Shown here in pieces: positions 57,094-64,000 of a DNA stretch of 64,000 nucleotides (position 1 is its first letter; the number at the start of each line of letters is the position of its first letter). The notes beneath the pieces are model-generated. The model was not told the origin of the DNA. It searched no databases and saw only the letters and a program-made list of their open reading frames with translations. The stretch comes from Diplolepis rosae. Its lineage: Eukaryota > Arthropoda > Insecta > Hymenoptera > Diplolepididae. A program made the position numbers and the translations under genes. The stretch is taken from positions 8,380,001 to 8,444,000 of the forward strand of contig JAPYXD010000308.1 in assembly GCA_030998225.1 (NCBI GenBank), in the 5' to 3' direction.

Positions 57094-57410
57094 TTTTGAG
57101 TTTAAAGGTATCAAAGTTGATACAATAATTTTATTTTTTAGCGTTAAAAATTATAAAAAAACATAATACCTGTCACTGAAGGCAATGCGGTGGTTCATCA
57201 ATTTCCATGTCTTCACCGTCAGGATTGACTATCTGTTAGAGACGAAAGTAGTTGTGTCTCACTCCAACCAATCGTCAACTCTAACGTGGGAGACGTTCCG
57301 CAAATAGTGAACCTCAGCACTGCCTTCAATGACAGGTATTAAATTTTTTTAGGTTTTAACGCTAAAAAAAAAAAATAATTGTATCAATTTTGCTACCTTC
57401 AAACTCAAAA
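57094..57410. repeat. 317-bp palindromic element
   Basis: TTTTGAGTTTAAAGGTATCA at the left and GCTACCTTCAAACTCAAAA at the right. Arms of about 95 bp include TTTTTTAGCGTTAAAA and AATACCTGTCA(C/T)TGAAGGCA. The centre of about 120 bp is GC-richer. Confidence 0.8.
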
Positions 57411-58589
57411 CACTAGGGTTAATAAACCTAAACATTTTATCGAAAACTTTCGCTCAAATTCCTTTTTTCTGCAAATTGTGCTCAGAGTTAACAATAAAAT
57501 AAAATTAGAAAATTTTGAAATGCTTACGTTGATTTAAATTGCTTTTCATGGAAATATGTATCTTTATTTTCAGTACTATTTAATAAATTCAAACTCTACT
57601 ACTCTAGTACGCGGGAAACTATTCTCTCAGAAGGGAAAAAAGAAGATTCGCCCCCTCACTCACCGAACAAATCAATCTTATCTAGTAAACAGTTACATGA
57701 AAGAATATGTTTGTTGCTCAGAGGTTAATTATAATAGATTAATTTAGATAGGTTTAAGAAATTGGACGGACGCTTCCAGCAGAATAAGTTTAAATTTCAT
57801 GAACATTATATGTGAATATTCTACTGGCATACATTTCAAGTGCAATCTAGGATTTATGAGGCTGACGTTGCGTTATCCTATTCGCAGTGCTTAAAAAAAG
57901 ATAATGGGTCTACAAATGTAAAAACGTGGAATGGTTGAAAAATTCTTTGATTGGAAAAAATATATAAACACTACTTCATAAAATCTTCAACATCGATTTC
58001 TTATAGTATTCGATATTTTATATTATTGCCTAAAAATCCTTTACACAGAGAATTTCAATAGAGGTGTATTCCGTTCCAAACGCATATAATTATATGAAAA
58101 TAAATTCAAATAAGAATGTTATTCCTGGATGTATATTATAGATAAATGGAATAAATTAACCGCTGATAAATTCATTTACCTATTTACAAATGAAATTTTT
58201 GGAATCTTCGAACATATCTCTTTCTATTGACGTCCAACTAAATGACAAGGGTCATACATTCTATTTTATATGGGTAATTCTCCAAATATAGGGCGCTTTT
58301 GTGTCCAAAGGATATATTATTAAAACTATTGGTAAATATGATATAAAACTTAGTAAAGATCTATATCAAGTTAAAAGTGAAAGTTTTTAAGTACAAATTA
58401 GATTAGTTGATCTATACTCAGAATAAAATAACATTATATACCCAAAAAATGGTTTTGGAGCATGTCCACATATACCGAATACATATTTTAAAGTCATTTA
58501 TAAATATATAGAGAATAGTTTTGAATTTCATGCTGAATAGTCTTATCATATAAGTCAAGTATGATACAATTTTCAAAAATAATATTTGA
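57411..58589. other. AT-rich stretch
   Basis: A 63-codon ORF at 57556-57747 has no recognisable domain. Nothing else supported. Confidence 0.5.
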
Positions 58590-59320
58590 ATTTAAGGCCA
58601 TGGGCCAAGCAGGTCACGTGATGAAAATAATATGTTAATTCAACCATGTAAGATACCTTTTTATTGTTTATAAAATATCTTGCCCAAAATTTGGTAAATG
58701 TATCAGAATAGAATATTGTGCAACTAGGGAATAAAAAATTTATTTAACGAGTGTGAAAGATGCTCGAGCACAGCGAGGATAACAACTACACGAGTAAAAT
58801 TAATGTTTTCCCGTGTCGCACACGATTTTTTTCTGCTAGGGGGTCAGAAAATGGATTAGTTTGCCCCGCACTGGGAAATAAAATCCACTTTATGACCCGC
58901 TAGTAAAAAAAATAATAATGAAAGAAGTTTTAGTGAAAATTCTGCCATTTTTTTTCATTTTAACATATAAAACAAATGTTATCAGCAATCACAAGTCGGT
59001 AACTATATTTCCACGAATAATGAAATATCGTCTTCAAATTTTGTGAAATGAATAAAAAATTGCTGAGAGTCTTGAATATTCAGAATGATATAGAACAATT
59101 TTGAAACAAAAAAGTAATTTCGGCAATTTTACAGAGTATATTACCGACAGTGTAAGACCAGTGGAGCAGAACTCAAGAGACTTAGTTGGTATTATTAATA
59201 ACATTTAAAAAAAATTCGTTTCAATACACTATGCTTTCCTCTATTCTTTTCACATGCTATTATTTATTATTTCCTAAATTTTGACCGATTTATTTTGATT
59301 TATAATTTTAAATATAGAAA
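58590..59320 (-). repeat. interspersed repeat family B, copy 2 (MITE-free)
   Basis: Reverse complement aligns with 51930-53830 outside the MITE. At the MITE position this copy reads CCACTGGTCTTACACTGTCG on the minus strand, an uninterrupted site. About 58730-58920 has extra sequence (GCTCGAGCACAGCGAGG, then CTGCTAGGGGGTCAG) not present in copy 1. Confidence 0.7.
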
Positions 59321-59892
59321 AAAATCGAATAGCCAGGGATTGAATTTGTTATGTTACCTGCTTGGCCTATGGCCGTAATTGAATAACAATTTTTACTGAA
59401 ATGTGAGGGTCCGCAAAAATGTTTTTTTGGTTACGTGGATATACATGAATAGCTATAATGTATCTAACGTAGTATTTTTTTGGCTATGGTTTTATCGTAA
59501 AGCTGAAGCAAAAACGTCTCATTACTCATTCATCGAAGTTTTAAGAGAAAAAATTAAGAACTTTCTTTACAAACTGAGAAAAAATTCAAGAAAACGTTGC
59601 GCATTTCTATTAGTATCCATCAATGTTCCTTATAATATATTTTATATTATTCAATAAAAGTTCATGTATCGGTAATAAAAATGTATTCTTTAAAATTTTA
59701 TTTCTTTTCCTCCTTTAGGGAATAAATTTGAATTGCAGGGAATTGAATAATGCGTGACGTCAAGAAGCTGCACACGCCCTCCAAATAACTTTGTAGCGTG
59801 AAAACTTTAAAACGTTCTCATTCAATAGTAATGAACGTATTTTAAACTAAACGAAATATTTCTCAGAATTTTTCGAAAAAAATAAGGGAATC
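59321..59892. other. AT-rich stretch with an unrecognised ORF
   Basis: An 84-codon plus-strand ORF (59403-59657) has a hydrophobic middle and a K/R-rich end. It lacks any family motif and I do not call it a gene. Confidence 0.35.
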
Positions 59893-60120
59893 GCTTGTAG
59901 GTTGTACAGGCTTGTAAATTCGACATTCACTGGTCGCACCTTTTTCTGAAGTTGATAAAAAGAATACTTTAGCTGTTGTAGTGACTTTTTTTTGGTTCGT
60001 CACTTTTTATTTGGCGAAATAAGTCGCGTTGCTTATAGCTCTTCCAGACACCGCGTTAAAAAAGTAATCGAAAACAAATTTCCTGTCCGCGAATCGAAAC
60101 ACTATGTCCAACCTACAAGC
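59893..60120. repeat. possible TIR element ~228 bp
   Basis: Perfect 12-bp inverted ends GCTTGTAGGTTG and CAACCTACAAGC. The interior shows no further symmetry or transposase, so support is limited to the ends. Confidence 0.4.
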
Positions 60121-60264
60121 CATTCTCCTTCTTATTTCAAAAGTGCCTTGCATTTGAAGAATTATCCATATGCTCATAATACAGATTAGTGGATTTACTA
60201 GTAATTTATTAGTAATAGTTTGAATTAATTTTTCAAAATCAATTTAGTTAATATTATATCAATC

Positions 60265-60481
60265 TCAAATTAATTAGGTGAGTTTGAAATTTTTGTCACT
60301 GCCTGCATTATAAGGCAGAGCCACTTGGCGATATAAGGAGATCTTCCTGTGGAGAATTAGATGTCGGACGCATGTATAGCTCAGTGGTTAGAACAGTCGA
60401 CCGACAATCGAAAGACCTGGCTCGAATCCCAGCGCAGTCGAAAGCGTCTTTTTTCCACAGAAAGATTTTCAAATTCTTTAA
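60265..60481 (+). repeat. tRNA-derived SINE with perfect 15-bp TSD
   Basis: AATATTATATCAATC flanks it (60250-60264 and 60482-60496). It begins with the same 47 bases as the composite at 40906 (GTGAGTTTGAAATTTTTGTC), then jumps to the leader AAGGCAGAGCCACTTGGCG, the tRNA-like head (ATAGCTCAGTGG, then CTCGAATCCCAG) and the tail TTTCAAATTCTTTAA. It is thus an internally deleted form of the 723-bp composite, without the palindrome. The head has a few substitutions and one missing G before the B box. Confidence 0.9.
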
Positions 60482-60496
60482 ATATTATATCAATCA

Positions 60497-61038
60497 CCAA
60501 AAACATTTATTATACACCGTGATAGCAGGACTTTACCATACCGTCATTATCAATACTATTATCCTTTTTACCAGGTCATTTAGAATGATCTTACGTCGCC
60601 TGAGACAATACTTTAATTTTATTAGATGTCAAACTCAGAAATTTATTTTATAAAAAAAAGGTCATGTCCTTGATAACCAGCGGAGTCAAAGTATTCTTTT
60701 ACAGAATGAATTTTTAAATTTAACATTTTATTTAATTTTCTCCATCTAAGACAGCATTAATTTATTTCAAATTACAGGTTAATAAAGTCAATACAGTAGA
60801 GTTCTGTTATCACGGTGTGATATAATTAATTGCAATGATTTAGAAATATTGATTCAGAAATGAATTCAGAAATGATTCTTGAATGAATGAGGTGAATTCA
60901 GAATTTCTGAAAAATAATGCGATATCTGGAACATGATTCTTATAATTGAGCAAAGTTTACACTTTTTTGGGATAAAGATATCGCTGGTTTTTAGAAAATT
61001 ACTGAGAAGGATGAAATTCGGTATGTTTGATAATTACT
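60497..61038. other. AT-rich stretch
   Basis: GAATTCAGAA / GAATGAATGA words near 60860-60910 form a small local repeat. Nothing else recognised. Confidence 0.45.
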
Positions 61039-61209
61039 AGAGAGCGAATGGGAGTAGTCCAAACTTGGCAACGGAGTGCTACTTCGACTAGATCCAGGTC
61101 GGCCGGCGCTGCGTACGCGCGTAGGCCAGCTGCCTTTGCAACAAAGGTTCTCCGCAATTCGAGAGCCCCAACAACACTCCATTGCCAAGCTCAGATTCAT
61201 CCGCTCTCT
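61039..61209. repeat. GC-rich MITE, ~171 bp
   Basis: Starts AGAGAGCGAATGGGAGTAG and ends CATCCGCTCTCT. Inverted ends of about 35-40 bp include TTGGCAACGGAGTG / CACTCCATTGCCAA. It stands out as GC-rich in AT-rich surroundings. Confidence 0.8.
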
Positions 61210-62390
61210 AAAAATTACAGTTTTTGGTAACTTTACTAAATGTTTTAAAATTTAGTAATTCTATAGCCATAAAAGAGGGCTTATTAAATTAAAAAATTTA
61301 ATTGAAACAGTAAAAAAAAAATTTCGTAGAATTTTGAACCCATTTTTCTTGAAACCGCTTTTCAAGCATGCAACCTACTTGCTTCAGATTTTAATTATCT
61401 AGTCATATGTTTTTGATTATAAGATGTTTGAATAATGATTGGATAATTGAATAATTGAATTTCTTAGTCTGATAAAGCCTTTTTTATATGTATACCAATT
61501 TTCAAGAGTGCAACTTTAATGGTTTCTTCTCAGCAAATTCCCATAAAGGCGACATTTTCATGCTAACGCAGTTGGGCCCCTTGAAATACTATAACAGATG
61601 TGCCAGTATTAATTTGTCTGACCAAAAAGATTAACTTTCATTCACACTCTGGGTGGATTCTATGCAAAGTTTGAATTTCACGCGCTATATCTTTTTGATC
61701 TTCCACCGCATATACATGCACGATTAAAAGCTTTATACGTGAAACTATTTAGAATTTTTCTATAAAATCAAAACTACTTGGAATTTTGTAAAACTTGTCT
61801 TCAACTACCCTTTTAACTTTTCAAATTGATCGTGCATGTATAATGTGAAACTTTTAAAGGGCTACTAATATTATCAAAAATGTTTGGAAAATTCCTGTAG
61901 TTTACAAAAAACATAAAGTAGGACATATATATATATATTCCAGTTGGAATCAAAGAACGAATTAAGAATGTTATGCATTTTTTCAGAAACCTAATTTTAA
62001 CTTAATTCAATTTTATTTTTTAAAGTTCATTGTTAATTCTTAGCGTTAAGTTTAGAAGATATCGTCGGTCAAAGTTGATACTGGGTGGATTCTACCCAAT
62101 TTTTAATGTATGTTTGATAAAAATATGTGTAAATGAAGGGTTAAGCTTTTTATAAACTATCTATAATTAGACAATTTTACCAAACAAAATAGTTTTTCTA
62201 ACTTTTTGGTCAAGAGGACTATCCAAAACTCTTTTAAACAAATTTCATGATTTAAGTTGTGAAGCTGCAATTTTCAATCATATGAACGGAATAAATCACA
62301 CTTAATTGTCATGAGGTTTCAGAAGAAATATGTGTAATTCTAGTCTCGTCAGTACATTAACTTATAGTAACCGAGGGAAACTTCCGGCTG
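61210..62390. other. AT-rich stretch with a twice-used word
   Basis: CTGGGTGGATTCTA occurs near 61648 and 62082, with GAGTGGATTCCACTA near 62935. This hints at old related fragments. A short (TA)n lies at 61926-61939. Confidence 0.4.
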
Positions 62391-62735
62391 GAGAAATTCA
62401 CATACACGTGAATTGAATTTAAAGAAATTCAACGTGAATTTCCGGTTGGCGTTTTAGAACAATTCATAAGAAGTCTAGGTGACTTATTACGTGGAGTTTT
62501 TATTTATAACCTTTATGCACGCGAAAAATTGTTAAAACACGTAAAAAATTTTAGAATGAAACTTGCTGAGACCCGCAGAGCTTAAAAAATTCGATAATGC
62601 CCTCCATTCTGACGAGTTTCTTGTGGTTTGAAAGATGAAAAAAATCCACGTGGAAGAATTGTTCCAAAACGTCAATTAAAATTCACGTGAAATTTCAATG
62701 TGGAATTTTATGTGGATTGTGTCAGCTGGGCTTGC
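62391..62735. repeat. imperfect palindromic element, ~345 bp
   Basis: CTTCCGGCTGGAGAAATTCA at the left pairs imperfectly with the complement of TTATGTGGATTGTGTCAGCTGG at the right. Inner blocks AACGTGAATT / AATTCACGT and GTTTTAGAACAATTC / GAATTGTTCCAAAAC are better conserved. Confidence 0.65.
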
Positions 62736-63755
62736 TTCAAGGTGAACGAGTGATCTCAGGAAACTAAAAATGTGAAGTTGCCATAAGATTGATGTAACAT
62801 TGTATAAACATTTTTTTTTCGAGTCGGCATTTTCTCATCTCGTACTAGTTAAAATTCTTTAAAGTATATGAAGTTTATATTTTATACGGTTTTTGTGTAC
62901 GTGTATGTGCAAAAGTAAATGTACATATACTTTGAGTGGATTCCACTAAGGCCGATTAAAATTTATGACCAGTATATCCGTCATTTTAAATTCCGATTTG
63001 CTAATCTGAGTGTTTGACGGTCGATTAAAAAATTAATGGTAGCTAATGGGATCGGCTCATAATCTGATTCACAATCAGACAATGCTCGTTCAAACCAAAA
63101 ATATATTTTTCTTAACCTTACATAATTGCAATAACTAAGCCGAGAAGTCAAATGGATTAGCTAATGAATTATCTACGAATCACCTGAGAAAAGTAAACCT
63201 CTGCACAGAAAACGGGTAAAACCAATTTCAAACTGTCTAGAGTGGGCCTGTACTTACCTCTTTCTCATTTTTCTGTGCAGTGATTTGCTTTTATCGAGTA
63301 ATTCGTAGCCAATTTTACATCCATAACAGCCTGCTGTTTACCTCAATAACTCTTTTGAAGAATGTACCACAACCTCTCTATAGGGTCGGGTGTCAGCCAA
63401 GAGGGTTAACTATGTGTACGAATATTTTTGCTAAATTGTAATCTTCTTGTGAATTAATGTAATTTCTAATTCTTGAAGAATTGTATGACCCATGGCTAGT
63501 AATTTTACATATTTAAAAGTATTAAGTGCATCTATAATATGAACCGCAGATGTTATTTTTTTCTTTCAAGACTTATTTTATATCAAATTTAATGACAACT
63601 TGAAACACAGTATGTGTAGTCTAGGTGCATTTTGTGGTATTACTTTTCAATAAAATATTATAAATGCTAACATATTCTCACAATACTTCCTTTTTTTAGT
63701 ATAAAATATTCACAATTTGGTAAAAAAATAATTAAAATGTCTTTATGTTCCCATA
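62736..63755. other. AT-rich sequence downstream of the zinc-finger gene, with a small TIR element
   Basis: A 104-bp element at 63189-63292 has 20-bp inverted ends around CTGCACAGAAAA / TTTTCTGTGCAG. The part next to 63755 would be the 3' UTR of the minus-strand gene; I could not place its polyadenylation signal with confidence. Confidence 0.45.
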
Positions 63756-64000
63756 TTACTGATGACTTTTACTAAGTAAATGAGAATTAAACTGATATAA
63801 ATTACAACATTGTTCGCCGCAAATATTGCATTTCCAAGGGTTGCTTTCACTATGACAACCTTTATGTAAAAAATATAACGTTTGGTCAGGAAATGTTATT
63901 CTGCAATGTGTACATTGCAACCCACTCAATCGGGGATCTGGTCTAGTAAAAGATAGTGATTTACCCCGTGAATGTAGATTAGAAGTTGAACTATTATTAT
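63756..64000 (-). CDS. C2H2 zinc-finger protein, C-terminal end (partial)
   Basis: Minus-strand coding sequence enters from beyond the right edge and ends at TAA (63756-63758), giving 80 codons here. After an S/N-rich stretch come two fingers: CTHCRITFPDQTLYFLHKGC followed by H (C-x2-C-x12-H-x3-H) and CNICGEQCCNLYQFNSHLLS followed by KSH (C-x2-C-x12-H-x5-H), separated by SESNPWK. The HKGCH and NPWKCNICG elements and the H-x5-H spacing match the C-terminal finger pair of Ikaros and hunchback proteins, which in those families mediates dimerisation. The protein ends right after the last His, as in those families. Which member this is cannot be told without the N-terminal fingers. Confidence 0.82.
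   Translation of the reverse strand, partial: NNSSTSNLHSRGKSLSFTRPDPRLSGLQCTHCRITFPDQTLYFLHKGCHSESNPWKCNICGEQCCNLYQFNSHLLSKSHQ

Overview
The window reads as AT-rich nuclear DNA of an arthropod, most probably an insect. I infer this from the mix of element families (Ty3/gypsy LTR retrotransposons, a Penelope-like element with a GIY-YIG endonuclease, mariner and hAT transposases, TTAA-target MITEs) and the low gene density. Nearly everything is repetitive. The only convincing host coding sequence is the end of a C2H2 zinc-finger gene at the right edge (63756-64000, minus strand), whose finger pair resembles the C-terminal pair of Ikaros/hunchback-type proteins.

Layout. 1-2005: AT-rich, nothing recognised. 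2006-4160: an LTR-like block with a primer-binding-like site, a GC-rich minisatellite, an unrecognised ORF and a GC-rich insert. 4163-9108: a broken Ty3/gypsy pol split by about 2.7 kb of nested repeats, one of which carries a hammerhead-ribozyme-like motif. 10239-15477: a second, nearly complete Ty3/gypsy element with both LTRs, Gag, protease, RT/RNase H and integrase. 15786-16500: a probable minus-strand LTR remnant. 16933-32173: a 15.2-kb array of about 14 units of 1.065-1.07 kb, in two opposed blocks that meet near 21580. 32186-38550: minisatellites, foldback elements, a second hammerhead-like locus, an LTR-like repeat holding six covarying stem-loops, and a Penelope fragment. 38565-44300: two diverged inverted arms around a broken Penelope-like element that itself hosts a 162-bp foldback and a 723-bp palindromic tRNA-SINE composite. 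46802-48090: a hAT-type transposase-like ORF. 48890-63300: two dead mariners, a 1.18-kb TTAA MITE with a paralogous empty site in the same window, several TIR/palindromic elements, and a single SINE with a perfect 15-bp target duplication.

Most unusual signals. (1) Every unit of the 15-kb array contains a motif that folds as a hammerhead ribozyme of the very-short-stem-III type: CUGAAGA core, stem II, GAAA, ACGU, and stem I GGCA/UGCC. One unit has a core mutation. Two further hammerhead-like copies elsewhere share the architecture with compensatory stem II changes, so this looks like a ribozyme-bearing repeat family that also became a satellite. (2) Six tandem stem-loops at 35.64-36.03 kb have one invariant 10-nt loop (CATCTCAAAA) and stems that change by compensation, the signature of a conserved RNA structure; I cannot assign it to a known element. 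(3) A SINE composite with a 254-bp-arm palindrome inserted as one unit with a 13-bp target duplication.

The sequence could not be searched against databases. Family names rest on motif recognition, and repeat boundaries are read by eye.
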